From Lachnospiraceae bacterium (GTDB lineage Bacteria; Bacillota; Clostridia; Lachnospirales; Lachnospiraceae), in NCBI GenBank assembly GCA_003979345.1, contig RYVZ01000023.1, positions 1 through 55,340 on the forward strand: a stretch of 55,340 nt of DNA, in the 5' to 3' direction. Numbering within the stretch: position 1 is the stretch's first letter; each line of letters opens with the position of its first letter. Below are positions 17,018-26,006 of the stretch, piece after piece. The notes beneath the pieces are model-generated. The model made no database searches. It was not told the DNA's origin and saw nothing but the letters and a program-made list of their open reading frames with translations. The position numbers and the translations under genes are program-made.

Positions 17018-17521
17018 TCATGAAGCCGTCCGCTGTTTTCTTTTTTCCATAAACCGCTCGTAATCCCGCTCCATATCCGCGATCAGACGCACAAATATCG
17101 AAGAATCAAGCCCTTCTCCGAATTTCTTATCCAGACAGTGCACCACGTAATGGTTCTCACTTAACGAAACCGTGATCGTTCCCGGTGTGAGCGTAATGGA
17201 ATTCGCCAGAAGCGCTCTGCCCAGTTCCGTTTTCAGTGTTACGTCAAATGTCACGATGGCAGGAGACGCCTCTTTTCCAAAACGCAGGACTTTTCCGATC
17301 GTCACTACATTTGCTTTTAATATTTCATAGATCAGCACTGCAAGATACCGGATCAGCTTCAAAAACTCCCGGATCAAAAACAGATCGCTGTCCGCATGAT
17401 AACCCATAAACTTGCAGATAAATGCATACACAAGCGCCGTAACAGGCAGACCGATCAGTATGATTTCTAAAGTCAGCTGTCCATTTAATATTACCCACAA
17501 CAAAAAAAGTAAAATGAACAT
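17018..17521 (-). CDS. mrpE: Mrp antiporter subunit E
   Basis: 167 residues, the first Mrp gene in the operon. It has two N-terminal membrane segments (about 2-35) and a further hydrophobic stretch (about 50-70). A cytoplasmic domain carrying ANSITLTPGTITVSL, the strongly conserved MrpE/MnhE motif, follows. The start at 17521 (MFILLF) follows AAAGGAGGGCGT; a GTG six codons earlier contains that site and is rejected. Only 18 bases separate it from trmB, so trmB is probably the leading gene of this transcript. Confidence 0.9.
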   Translation of the reverse strand: MFILLFLLWVILNGQLTLEIILIGLPVTALVYAFICKFMGYHADSDLFLIREFLKLIRYLAVLIYEILKANVVTIGKVLRFGKEASPAIVTFDVTLKTELGRALLANSITLTPGTITVSLSENHYVVHCLDKKFGEGLDSSIFVRLIADMERDYERFMEKRKQRTAS

Positions 17522-17539
17522 ACGCCCTCCTTTTGCCAC

Positions 17540-18181
17540 TTACCTTCGCACAAGCACATACTTGCAGATCCGGCTGCCTGCTGCCGAGAATTTTTCTTCG
17601 TATTCAGTCATGACATTTCCCTGCATCAGTTTTTCATCCGCATGCAGGTCATATGTGATCACTTCCGCTTTCCATGCCGAACGTGCAAGCTCTTCCACTG
17701 CAAAATCAAACAGCGCCCGGTTATCCGTCTTAAATTCGATCTTCCCGCCGTCAGCCACAATCTCATCATAGCGCGCGAGGAACTCCGCAGACGGCAGGCG
17801 CCGTTTCGCATGACGGTCTTTCGGCCAGGGATCGGAAAAATTCAGATAGATCCCCGCAGCTTCTCCTTTTCCAAATACGGAGACGATCTCCTCCGCCTCC
17901 ATCCTGAGCAATCTTATATTGGAAAGCTCGTCCGCTTCCAGCTTCTGGATCGCACGCAAAAGCACAGAAGAATATTTCTCGATACCGACATAATTGCATT
18001 CCGGATGCAGGGAAGCAAGGGTATGAAGAAACTGCCCCTTACCCATGCCGACTTCCACATAGACCGGATTCGTATTTCCAAATACATCCGCCCAGTTTCC
18101 CCTGTATTGCTGCGCCTCCTTGACAACATAGGGACTGTTTGCGATCACATCGCGCGAGCCGGAAATATTACGAAGTCTCAT
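17540..18181 (-). CDS. trmB: tRNA (guanine-N7-)-methyltransferase
   Basis: 213 residues. It methylates G46 of tRNAs at N7 using S-adenosylmethionine. The SAM-binding motif is VYVEVGMGKGQFL, and the family's LNFSDPWPKDRHAKRRL segment and FKTDNRALFDF are present. Two adjacent ATGs lie at the start; the second (18181) is chosen because GGAGG then sits six bases away. The length is normal. It appears to be co-transcribed with the Mrp-like operon downstream. Confidence 0.95.
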   Translation of the reverse strand: MRLRNISGSRDVIANSPYVVKEAQQYRGNWADVFGNTNPVYVEVGMGKGQFLHTLASLHPECNYVGIEKYSSVLLRAIQKLEADELSNIRLLRMEAEEIVSVFGKGEAAGIYLNFSDPWPKDRHAKRRLPSAEFLARYDEIVADGGKIEFKTDNRALFDFAVEELARSAWKAEVITYDLHADEKLMQGNVMTEYEEKFSAAGSRICKYVLVRR

Positions 18182-18395
18182 CATTATCCTCCATGCCGCT
18201 TTTGGCGGCTGTGCTTCTTCTTTGAAAAATCCGCGTTTATTCTACACCTTTTTTTTCTAATTGGAAAGCATTAAAAATGCATCAAAATAAGAAGGCTTGA
18301 AAAAAAATACTATTTTTGGACAATTTTTCTTTGGTTTTAGGACAAAATAGTGTATCATATTTTTAGTTATTATTATCTATGACGGAGCGTTATCC
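18182..18395. promoter_or_regulatory. divergent intergenic region between trmB and the D,D-carboxypeptidase
   Basis: 214 bases, AT-rich. On the plus strand TTTGGT (18332-18337), 17 bases and TATCAT (18355-18360) form a modest sigma-A-like promoter for the carboxypeptidase. GGAC occurs twice nearby (about 18318 and 18341). No convincing promoter for trmB was picked out on the minus strand. No small gene is evident. Confidence 0.4.
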
Positions 18396-20087
18396 ATGCA
18401 CTTTTTTTTTGAACATGCCGCCGCAGGAAGCGGTGTTCCATTTTATAAAAGAATCCTTTCCGGTATTGTCTGCGCAGTTCTTGTGTTTGCTGCGCCCATA
18501 AATGTCTATGCGGATGAACCGGTCGATTATAAGGCGGAAGCAGAAGCGCGCAAACTGCTTCCGGTCCAGACAAACGAGATCGACAAATGGCCCAAGGGAC
18601 CTGAAATCGGCGCGCAGTCCGCGATCCTGATGGACGCCGATACCGGCACGATCCTATATGCCAAAAATATTTATGAAGCCGCTTACCCGGCAAGTACGAC
18701 CAAAATCTTAACGGCTCTTATTGCCGTGGAGCAAAGCTCGATGAATGAGACGGTCGTCATGTCCCATGACGCCGTATTCTCCGTGCCGCGTGGCGGTTCT
18801 AACATTGGTATGGATGAAAGGGAAGAGCTTTCAATGGAACAGGCGCTCTATGCCGTTTTGGTCGCCAGCGCCAACGAGGTCGCAAACGCCGTCGGGGAGC
18901 ATATTGCCGGCTCTATGAGCGCATTCACGGATATGATGAACGAACGCGCGGCAGAGCTTGGCTGTGTGAATTCGCATTTCATGAATGCGAGCGGGCTTCC
19001 CGACGATGCACATTACACCTGCGCCTACGATCTTGCCCAGATCGCACGCGCCTTCTTTTCCTCCGAGCTGCTCTGCAAGATGGCGTGCACACCCTATTAT
19101 ACGCTCTACCCTTCCGAAAAACAGCCGGACGAGATCATCATGGCGACACATAACCGGCTGATCCCCGGAAACCGTGAGGGTAACCGCTATGTGTATGAAG
19201 ATCTGATCGGTTCTAAAACCGGTTATACGGACAGCGCGAGGCAGACACTGGTATCCTGTGCAGAGCGGGACGGCATGCGTCTCATCTGTGTGATTCTCAA
19301 GGAGGAGTCTCCTTATCAGTTTGAAGACACGATCGCATTGTTTGAATACGGCTTCAGCAATTTTCAGTCTGTCAACATTGCCCAGAACGAAACGACCTAC
19401 TCCATTGGCAGTGCAGACTTCTTTGAAACAAACATTGATATCTTTGGATCGTCGGAGACGATTCTGTCCCTGAACCAGCAGGATCAGGTCGTCATTCCCG
19501 TCGGCGTTGAGTTTGCGGAACTCGACTGTGAACTCTCTTATGATACCGGACATGAAAATACGATCGCGCTGCTCTCTTACTCTTATCACGGACAGCCTGT
19601 CGGCACGGCAACGATCGACATCGCACCTGATATGACGGTGCCTTTTCAGTTCGAAGAGACCCCTTTTCATTTTGCAGACATGCCAACGATGGAGGAAGAG
19701 ATCATCACGGCGCCGACTCCGGTCATGCCCACGCCTGCTCCTGAACAACAGGAGCAGGAAGAGGAGAGCCCGCGTATTATTTTTGTAAATGTCAAGTGGG
19801 TGCTGGCTGCCCTTGTCATCGGTGCGGTCGTTATCGCAGTTTTGCTCTATCTGGTCAACTATATCAAAAGCTATCATTTTTCCTCCCGGCGTGCCGACCG
19901 CAGGCGCAGACGGGGACGCACCAAAGCCTACCGGCGCACGCGCGCGGAATATCCTGTCCGCACTAACGCCGTCCGCCTGAATTTCAGGCAGCCCCGCCGG
20001 CGTTCTTCCTCCCAGTGGGAACGCAAAACGCCGCCTTCATCCGAATGGAAAACCAGACGCCGCCGTAAAGGACGCAGACACAAATAA
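18396..20087 (+). CDS. D-alanyl-D-alanine carboxypeptidase (PBP5/DacA-like)
   Basis: 563 residues, an exported membrane-anchored penicillin-binding protein that trims the terminal D-Ala from peptidoglycan stems. The signal sequence is residues about 18-39. The serine-peptidase motifs are intact: SxxK with Ser100 and Lys103 (ASTTK), SAN at 158-160 and KTG at 274-276. A beta domain follows, then an acidic linker rich in Pro, Gln and Glu (about 430-460). A transmembrane helix (about 468-490) and a very Arg-rich cytoplasmic tail of about 70 residues end the protein. Typical PBP5 proteins end in an amphipathic helix, so this tail is unusual. Codons 3-5 contain a run of nine T. Confidence 0.93.
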   Translation: MHFFFEHAAAGSGVPFYKRILSGIVCAVLVFAAPINVYADEPVDYKAEAEARKLLPVQTNEIDKWPKGPEIGAQSAILMDADTGTILYAKNIYEAAYPASTTKILTALIAVEQSSMNETVVMSHDAVFSVPRGGSNIGMDEREELSMEQALYAVLVASANEVANAVGEHIAGSMSAFTDMMNERAAELGCVNSHFMNASGLPDDAHYTCAYDLAQIARAFFSSELLCKMACTPYYTLYPSEKQPDEIIMATHNRLIPGNREGNRYVYEDLIGSKTGYTDSARQTLVSCAERDGMRLICVILKEESPYQFEDTIALFEYGFSNFQSVNIAQNETTYSIGSADFFETNIDIFGSSETILSLNQQDQVVIPVGVEFAELDCELSYDTGHENTIALLSYSYHGQPVGTATIDIAPDMTVPFQFEETPFHFADMPTMEEEIITAPTPVMPTPAPEQQEQEEESPRIIFVNVKWVLAALVIGAVVIAVLLYLVNYIKSYHFSSRRADRRRRRGRTKAYRRTRAEYPVRTNAVRLNFRQPRRRSSSQWERKTPPSSEWKTRRRRKGRRHK

Positions 20088-20154
20088 AAAGACACTGTTA
20101 GATACTGTTTCACTGACTGTTACAAGCCACAAACGATTACGAGGATTGCATACC

Positions 20155-21966
20155 ATGAGATTTGCGCGAAAGTTTTTAACGATTAAAAAGCAGATTCATC
20201 TGCCGCATTCTGCACAAAGACGCTGCACTGCCATATTACTTTGTGCCATGCTGCTTATCCTGACGCTTTACGGCTGCGGCGATTCAAAGGCGCAGGCAGA
20301 TCCGGAACAATGCCCTTATGAAGAATTTATCACAATTGATGTCTTTGACGGTCTTGCTAACTTTCAGGGTATACAATCGGGATGGTTCGCCAAGATTGTA
20401 CGCGACCGCTTTAACATGGAGCTGAACATCATTGCGCCCAATGTGGCAGGAGGCGGAGATACACTTTATGAGATGCGCTGTGCTGCCGGCAATCTCGGCG
20501 ATCTGATCATCACGACCGGGGAAAAGGGCCGGCTCAGTGAGCTTGTAGAATCAAATCTCATCTTAGACATGTCTAAATACTTGGAAAACCGACAGATTCT
20601 GCAATACTACCACTCTGCGATCGACGCACTGAACGATAAGCTGCCCAATGACGGACTGTATGCCGTTCCGTCCGAGATCTCGTTATTCTCTGCGGATACG
20701 CCAAGCGATGTGCTTAATCCGACATTCGGACCTTATTTGCGCTGGGATCTGTACGCCCGCCTCGGTTATCCTCCCATTCATACTCTGGAAGATCTGCTCC
20801 TCATACTGAAAAACATGCAGGAGTTGTACCCCGAAACCGAGGACGGCACGCCCACGTATGCGTTTTCGTTTTTTAAGGACTGGGACGGCAATATGATGAA
20901 CGCGGCAAAGCAGCCCTGTTGCTTTTACGGTTATGACGAATTTGGATTTGTGCTCGCAAAAGCCGACGGTTCTGATTATCAGGATCTGACGCAGCCCGAT
21001 TCGATCTATACCCGTGTTTTGAAATTTTACTTCGATGCCAATCAGCTTGGTCTGGTCGATCCCGATTCCGCTACGCAGAATTATGACAGCGTATTTCAAA
21101 AATATGCGGACGGTTCCATTCTGTATTCCTGTTGGCCATGGCAATGCCAGCGCGCCTATAACACCGCCGAAAATACAGCCGCCGGACGCGGTTTTATGCT
21201 CGCGCCGATCGACGACATGACGATCTTCAGCAATTGCTGCCTTCCGAACGGCAATCCGAAGGCTGTCATCTGCATTGGCAGCAATACCAAAGACCCTGAA
21301 CGGCTTGCCGCATTTATCGACTGGCTGTATTCACCGGAAGGTATCATGATCAACACCGCACAAGTCAACAATGCCGGAGCCGGACCGCAGGGTCTGACCT
21401 GGGATGTGGACGAATCCGGAAACCCCTATCTGACGGAGTTCGGTATAGCGGCATTTAGTCAGCAAGATACACCGGTACCTGAGGAATGGGGCGGCGGTAC
21501 ATGGGCAGGAGGCATTTCCGAACTGAATTATAAGGCCGTTTCTCCGGCGGAATATTCCCCGGACGGATATGCTTATTACTATCAGCTATGGCCATCCGTC
21601 CAAAGGGAAGAGCATTCCACACCGCTCGACCTTGACTGGCAGGCGCATACGGGAGGTACGGACACCATGTCCTATTTATCCGAGAACAATATGCTCCTTC
21701 CTGCTCCCGGCATGGGCTATGTCTCTGAGGAAGAAACCAACGAGCTTTTCATTATCCGCTCCCAATGCCGGTCCGTGATCACAGATTATTCTTGGCGCAT
21801 GATCTTTGCGGAAGATGAAGAGTCTTTTTACCGTTATCATGAAGAAATGCGCGCGCGCTTAAGCGCGTTGGATTACGAACAGGTCTATGAGCGTGACCTT
21901 GCCGATGCCATCGCACAGGACGAAGCACGGAAAAGGGCATTATCCGGGAACACAGACCAAGAATAA
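20155..21966 (+). CDS. ABC transporter solute-binding lipoprotein (family 1), paralogue of the 26007 gene
   Basis: 603 residues, a surface lipoprotein likely to bind an oligosaccharide. The N-terminal hydrophobic segment ends in LTLYGC, with Cys41 as the lipidation site. The start is ATG at 20155, preceded by GAGG ten bases earlier; a TTG three codons upstream is too close to that site. It shares LANFxGxQxGWxAKI, an (M/W)-rich NLGD(L/I) region and a long matching C-terminal region (GPQGLxWDxDExGxPYLTEFG) with the binding protein at 26007-27689. No permease adjoins it. It is first in an operon with the alpha-L-fucosidase and the response regulator, so it may serve the same permeases. Confidence 0.88.
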   Translation: MRFARKFLTIKKQIHLPHSAQRRCTAILLCAMLLILTLYGCGDSKAQADPEQCPYEEFITIDVFDGLANFQGIQSGWFAKIVRDRFNMELNIIAPNVAGGGDTLYEMRCAAGNLGDLIITTGEKGRLSELVESNLILDMSKYLENRQILQYYHSAIDALNDKLPNDGLYAVPSEISLFSADTPSDVLNPTFGPYLRWDLYARLGYPPIHTLEDLLLILKNMQELYPETEDGTPTYAFSFFKDWDGNMMNAAKQPCCFYGYDEFGFVLAKADGSDYQDLTQPDSIYTRVLKFYFDANQLGLVDPDSATQNYDSVFQKYADGSILYSCWPWQCQRAYNTAENTAAGRGFMLAPIDDMTIFSNCCLPNGNPKAVICIGSNTKDPERLAAFIDWLYSPEGIMINTAQVNNAGAGPQGLTWDVDESGNPYLTEFGIAAFSQQDTPVPEEWGGGTWAGGISELNYKAVSPAEYSPDGYAYYYQLWPSVQREEHSTPLDLDWQAHTGGTDTMSYLSENNMLLPAPGMGYVSEEETNELFIIRSQCRSVITDYSWRMIFAEDEESFYRYHEEMRARLSALDYEQVYERDLADAIAQDEARKRALSGNTDQE

Positions 21967-21975
21967 AAGTAGCTA

Positions 21976-22048
21976 CTGTGAAAAATAAATTTTTCACAGA
22001 CGAGCCTGCTCGTCTTGCAAATATTGTGCTTGCGCCCAAGTTCGCAAG
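21976..22048 (+). promoter_or_regulatory. three consecutive hairpins between the lipoprotein and fucosidase genes
   Basis: Within 105 bases lie three perfect inverted repeats: CTGTGAAAAA/TTTTTCACAG (21976-21999, 10-base arms), GACGAG/CTCGTC (21999-22014) and CTTGCG/CGCAAG (22029-22048). None has a following T-run. They could protect the upstream mRNA end or reduce read-through, making more binding protein than enzyme. Function is inferred from position only. Confidence 0.6.
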
Positions 22049-22071
22049 TACATCGAGAATGGAGGATTACT

Positions 22072-23547
22072 ATGACACATGAAGAATATCTAAAACAGAT
22101 CGACCGCGTCATCGCACAGGGACCTTTCAAAGACAATTGGGACTCCCTGTCCAAGTTCAAAATGCCCGAATGGTTTGAAAACGCGAAGTTTGGCATATTT
22201 ATTCATTGGGGGCTTTACAGCGTGCCGGCATTTAACAATGAATGGTATTCGCGCAATATGTATATTCAGGGAACCGAAGAATTTGAGCATCACATAAAAA
22301 CATACGGTCCGCATAAGGATTTTGGCTACAAGGATTTCATTCCCATGTTTACAGCACCCAACTATAATCCGGAAGCATGGGCCGCCCTCTTTGAAGAGGC
22401 TGGGGCAAAATATGTCGTTCCGGTTGCTGAGCACCATGACGGCTTTCAGATGTACGACAGCGAATTTTCCAAATTTAATGCTGCTAATATGGGCCCAAAG
22501 CGCGATTGTATCGGAGAACTGAAGGATGCGCTCACACGCCGCGGCATCACCTTTGCCACATCCTCACACCGTGCGGAGCATCTATGGTTTATGGGTAATG
22601 GCAGGGACTTTGAATCCGACATTCACGAACCGCTTGTACGCGGGGATTTTTACTGGCCTTCCGTACAAAAACAGCCGGATCAGGCAAGCCTGACCGATAC
22701 CCCTTATCCGACGCAGGAATTTCAGGAAGACTGGCTTGTGCGCACAGCGGAGATCATTGATAAATACTGCCCCGCCATTCTTTATTTTGACTGGTGGATC
22801 CAGCATATTTCCTGGAAACCTTACCTTCAAAAGCTTGCCGCTTATTATTACAACCGCGGTGAAGAATGGGGCACGCCGGTCGGCATCTGTTACAAGCACG
22901 ACGCCATGATGTTCGGCAGCGGCATCGTCGATATCGAGCGCGGAAAATTTGCCGATGCCAAACCGTACCACTGGCAGACGGACACTGCGATCGCTCATAA
23001 TTCATGGTGCTATACTACCAATCTTGATTATAAGACAACCTTAGATATTATCTGCTACCTGATCGACGTTGTCAGCAAGAACGGCAACCTTCTGCTAAAC
23101 GTCGGTCCTAAGGCGGACGGCACGATTCCTGAACAGGATCAAACCATCTTAAAGGAGATCGGCGCATGGCTTTCCGTAAACGGAGAAGCTGTTTACAATA
23201 CAAAAGTATGGCGTTTCTCCGAGGAGGGTCCGACAACGGAGACAGCCGGTCAGTTCTGCAACTCATCCGGCAGCCGTTATACCAGTGAGGACTTCCGATT
23301 TACGGTAGGAAACGGATATCTATATGCCGCCTGCATGAAATATCCGGAAGACGGCTGCGTGACGATCAAATCACTTGCGGACAGCAGCGACCAGAATAAA
23401 CCGTTTTTCCACGGTCTGATCGACGATGTATCCATACTTGGATTTGATGAGAAGATCCATTGGACAAAAGACAGGGACGGGCTTCATTTTACTACCAGCG
23501 GCGTAACAAGCGATCTTCCTGTTGTGATCAGGATCAAAATGTTATAA
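22072..23547 (+). CDS. alpha-L-fucosidase (glycoside hydrolase family 29)
   Basis: 491 residues. It is predicted to release alpha-linked L-fucose from oligosaccharides. GH29 landmarks are KFGIFIHWGLYSVPAF near 39-54, EHHDGFQMYDS near 120-130, LYFDWW with the expected nucleophile Asp240, and LLLNVGPKADG. There is no signal peptide, so the enzyme is probably cytoplasmic and acts on imported oligosaccharides. The start follows GGAGGATTACT. It sits between a binding lipoprotein and a response regulator. The C-terminal 100 residues look like the usual beta-sandwich. Substrate linkage cannot be read from sequence. Confidence 0.92.
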   Translation: MTHEEYLKQIDRVIAQGPFKDNWDSLSKFKMPEWFENAKFGIFIHWGLYSVPAFNNEWYSRNMYIQGTEEFEHHIKTYGPHKDFGYKDFIPMFTAPNYNPEAWAALFEEAGAKYVVPVAEHHDGFQMYDSEFSKFNAANMGPKRDCIGELKDALTRRGITFATSSHRAEHLWFMGNGRDFESDIHEPLVRGDFYWPSVQKQPDQASLTDTPYPTQEFQEDWLVRTAEIIDKYCPAILYFDWWIQHISWKPYLQKLAAYYYNRGEEWGTPVGICYKHDAMMFGSGIVDIERGKFADAKPYHWQTDTAIAHNSWCYTTNLDYKTTLDIICYLIDVVSKNGNLLLNVGPKADGTIPEQDQTILKEIGAWLSVNGEAVYNTKVWRFSEEGPTTETAGQFCNSSGSRYTSEDFRFTVGNGYLYAACMKYPEDGCVTIKSLADSSDQNKPFFHGLIDDVSILGFDEKIHWTKDRDGLHFTTSGVTSDLPVVIRIKML

Positions 23548-23567
23548 ACATGTGATGAGGTAGATGC

Positions 23568-25118
23568 ATGCATACTTTTTTCATTGCGGATGACGAGCTT
23601 GCGATCCGAAACGGCTTAAAATGCATTATAGACTGGGACGCGTTAGGTTTTACCTGTTTGGGGGAAGCCGGAAACGGCGAAGATGCTTTAAGAGGTATTT
23701 TAGGGCTGAAGCCGGATCTGGTGCTTCTTGATATCAAAATGCCTAAAATGAGCGGCCTTGATGTGGTTCATGCGCTGCGCGCACAGAATTATCAAGGTAA
23801 GATCATTATTTTGAGCGGCTTTTCCGATTTCAAATATGCACAGGACGCCATTAAAAACGGAGTCAATTATTATCTGACAAAACCGATCGATGAGGACGAA
23901 CTTACCGCCGCAATCGAAAAGATCAGCGAGCAGCTTGTCTCCGATGCTGATAAAACCGATGATCTGGAACGCCTAAAAACACGCGCGCGCAATGTCCTTT
24001 TGCATGATCTTGTGATCGGCAGTGCGTCGCCGGGAGATATTCGGATCGAAGATTTTTCTTTGAATGCGGATATCTATCAGATCGTGATTTATGAAAATTT
24101 CAGCGTCGGGCGGAGCAATATCACATATAGCTTTGCCGAGCTCTTAAAGGTGACGAATCAGGGGGCTCATTTTTTCGAACATTTCGAAGAAGAACATAAG
24201 GATATCATTTTGTTAAAGGGATTGTCTGCCCTGGAGCGCTTCCAAAGCTTTTTAGATCATTATGAAAATACCCCCCCCCAAAAGGATTCGCCGCTTGATT
24301 CCCTGTTCATCGCCTACGGACGTCCGGTACACGATCTCATGAACATCAACGAATCCTATCTTGATGCAATGACACTGCTTGGCCGCCGCTTTTTCTGCAT
24401 ACAGGGACAGCATACGCTTGGTTTTGAGGAACTCCCCCATGTCGAGGCGATCAGTCAGGAGCTCTGCAATGACAAGTCGGAGGAATTCTGCGAACTGCTC
24501 GTGGACTATCTACAGACCTTTAACCGCAAAAAGGTCGCGGAAACGCTCTATCAGCTTGAAGAGTATCTGTATCAAGTGCGCAATGACATTGATGAAGTCC
24601 GTCTGTTCCTTTCCGATCTTTATCTGCAGGTCAAAGGAAAGATAAACTATATTTATAACACAATGTCGATACCATTTCCGACAAACACAACCGCACTCGA
24701 TCTCATCAATAAAAAATATTATTTATATGAGATTCTTCTGTTTTTTTCAGAACAGTTTGAAATGATCATGAATGCGATCGGAAATTCCTCGCGGGACAGC
24801 GTGCTTGACGATATTCTCTATTATATCGATCATAATTATAAAACGAATATCAAGCTGGAGACGATCGCACCGTTATTCGGATATAACAGCGCCTATCTCG
24901 GCAAAATCTTTAACAAAACCGTCGGTGAGAGCTTTAATTCCTATGTCGATCACATGCGTATTGAGCGCTCAAAAGAACTGCTTATGGAAAACCGCTTAAA
25001 AGTTTACGAAATTGCCGAGCAGGTCGGCTATAAAAATGTGGATTATTTTCATAAGAAATTTAAGAAATATGTGGGAATCAGCCCCGCCGAATATCGTAAG
25101 CAAATAGATGCGGGATAA
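23568..25118 (+). CDS. YesN-type response regulator with AraC DNA-binding domain
   Basis: 516 residues. The N-terminal receiver domain (1-120) has phospho-acceptor Asp55 (LLDIKMP), acidic Asp8/Asp9 and Lys105. A middle region of unknown fold (about 130-400) leads to an AraC-type double helix-turn-helix (about 410-516) containing GYKNVDYFHKKFKKYVGISPAEYRK. It probably controls this glycan locus together with the histidine kinase at 32333-34177. A run of nine C (24271-24279) lies mid-gene; a one-base slip there would truncate the protein before the DNA-binding domain. It is the last gene of the plus-strand operon, 20 bases after the fucosidase. Confidence 0.93.
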   Translation: MHTFFIADDELAIRNGLKCIIDWDALGFTCLGEAGNGEDALRGILGLKPDLVLLDIKMPKMSGLDVVHALRAQNYQGKIIILSGFSDFKYAQDAIKNGVNYYLTKPIDEDELTAAIEKISEQLVSDADKTDDLERLKTRARNVLLHDLVIGSASPGDIRIEDFSLNADIYQIVIYENFSVGRSNITYSFAELLKVTNQGAHFFEHFEEEHKDIILLKGLSALERFQSFLDHYENTPPQKDSPLDSLFIAYGRPVHDLMNINESYLDAMTLLGRRFFCIQGQHTLGFEELPHVEAISQELCNDKSEEFCELLVDYLQTFNRKKVAETLYQLEEYLYQVRNDIDEVRLFLSDLYLQVKGKINYIYNTMSIPFPTNTTALDLINKKYYLYEILLFFSEQFEMIMNAIGNSSRDSVLDDILYYIDHNYKTNIKLETIAPLFGYNSAYLGKIFNKTVGESFNSYVDHMRIERSKELLMENRLKVYEIAEQVGYKNVDYFHKKFKKYVGISPAEYRKQIDAG

Positions 25119-25158
25119 TGCGATGCCGTACATCAGCGCATTACCCCGCCTGCATCAT
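25107..25158. terminator. hairpin between convergent regulator and YesL genes
   Basis: An imperfect inverted repeat pairs GATGCGGGATAATGCG (25107-25122) with CGCATTACCCCGCCTGCATC (25137-25156), overlapping the regulator's stop codon. It lies in the 45-base gap between convergent genes, the place for a bidirectional terminator, though T-runs are weak. Confidence 0.55.
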
Positions 25159-25163
25159 TGCGT

Positions 25164-25811
25164 TTAATCCTCAGCGTCTGTTTCCGTCTGCTTATGGATC
25201 ACGGCGCCCTCCTCTTTTTCGATCTCACGGAAAAACGGAACCGCATAACCCGAAATCGTCAGACAGATGCATCCCGGACCGATCAGCGCACCGACAAAGA
25301 TCGTCGTCAGATTAAAGAAGATGAGCATGATCTCCACAAACAAAAGAAAGAACAGACTCAGTGTCCGTACAAAATACCTCGTCGCAATATCCGAAGAATT
25401 CTTGATCGTTCGAAACAGCGTATTCTCATAGCGTGCAGAAAGGGGAAATGCATAAACAAACCCCATCATAAAAACAAAGAGTGCGATCAGTCCGAAAACA
25501 AGCGGCATCATGCCCCCGTCTCTTTGGAACATCTGAAAGTCAAAGTTAACAACTTCCACACACGCAATAAACAGCAGCCCAAGCGGTATACCGTTTCGCA
25601 GATTTGCCTTGAAAGCTTTCACAAACTGGTGCGCCACATAGCCTTCCGCTTCATCGATCATTTTCATGGTAACGGAAAATACTGCAATCGTTGCAGGACC
25701 GATCGTCACGATCGGAAGACTGAAAACGATCCACAGCACGCTCAGTTTCACAATATCCCAAAACCGGGTTATAAACCGATAAAGACCACCCTCCGGACTA
25801 AAGAAGCTCAT
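25164..25811 (-). CDS. YesL family membrane protein (DUF624)
   Basis: 215 residues with five or six predicted transmembrane helices. The opening MSFFSPEGGLYRFITRFWDIVKLSVLWIVFSLP region (1-33) is typical of YesL/DUF624 proteins encoded with LplB/LplC-type sugar importers and YesM/YesN regulators. Its molecular role is not established. The start follows GGGAGGATGTCGA. It lies about 195 bases beyond the binding-protein gene and is probably the last cistron of the permease operon. Confidence 0.85.
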   Translation of the reverse strand: MSFFSPEGGLYRFITRFWDIVKLSVLWIVFSLPIVTIGPATIAVFSVTMKMIDEAEGYVAHQFVKAFKANLRNGIPLGLLFIACVEVVNFDFQMFQRDGGMMPLVFGLIALFVFMMGFVYAFPLSARYENTLFRTIKNSSDIATRYFVRTLSLFFLLFVEIMLIFFNLTTIFVGALIGPGCICLTISGYAVPFFREIEKEEGAVIHKQTETDAED

Positions 25812-26006
25812 TCGACATCCTCCCTATTGCAATCAACCGCTCATTCAGGCAATTGCATATCCTATATAAAGAAATCAATATTTTCTTTCCTTACTCCTTA
25901 TAAGAACAAGGAAAGGCCATCCGCCTAAGAACAGCCTTTCCCCCTGTTTATTCTCACAGAAACATCCGCAATATACTCCGGATTCTGTTCGTCATCTATG
26001 ATCTGA

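Noticed and set aside
18831..19877. Long open frame of 348 codons on the minus strand across the carboxypeptidase gene
   Set aside because: It is antisense to a gene with intact catalytic motifs, and its translation is rich in His, Arg and Asp with no recognisable domain, as expected for a shadow frame.
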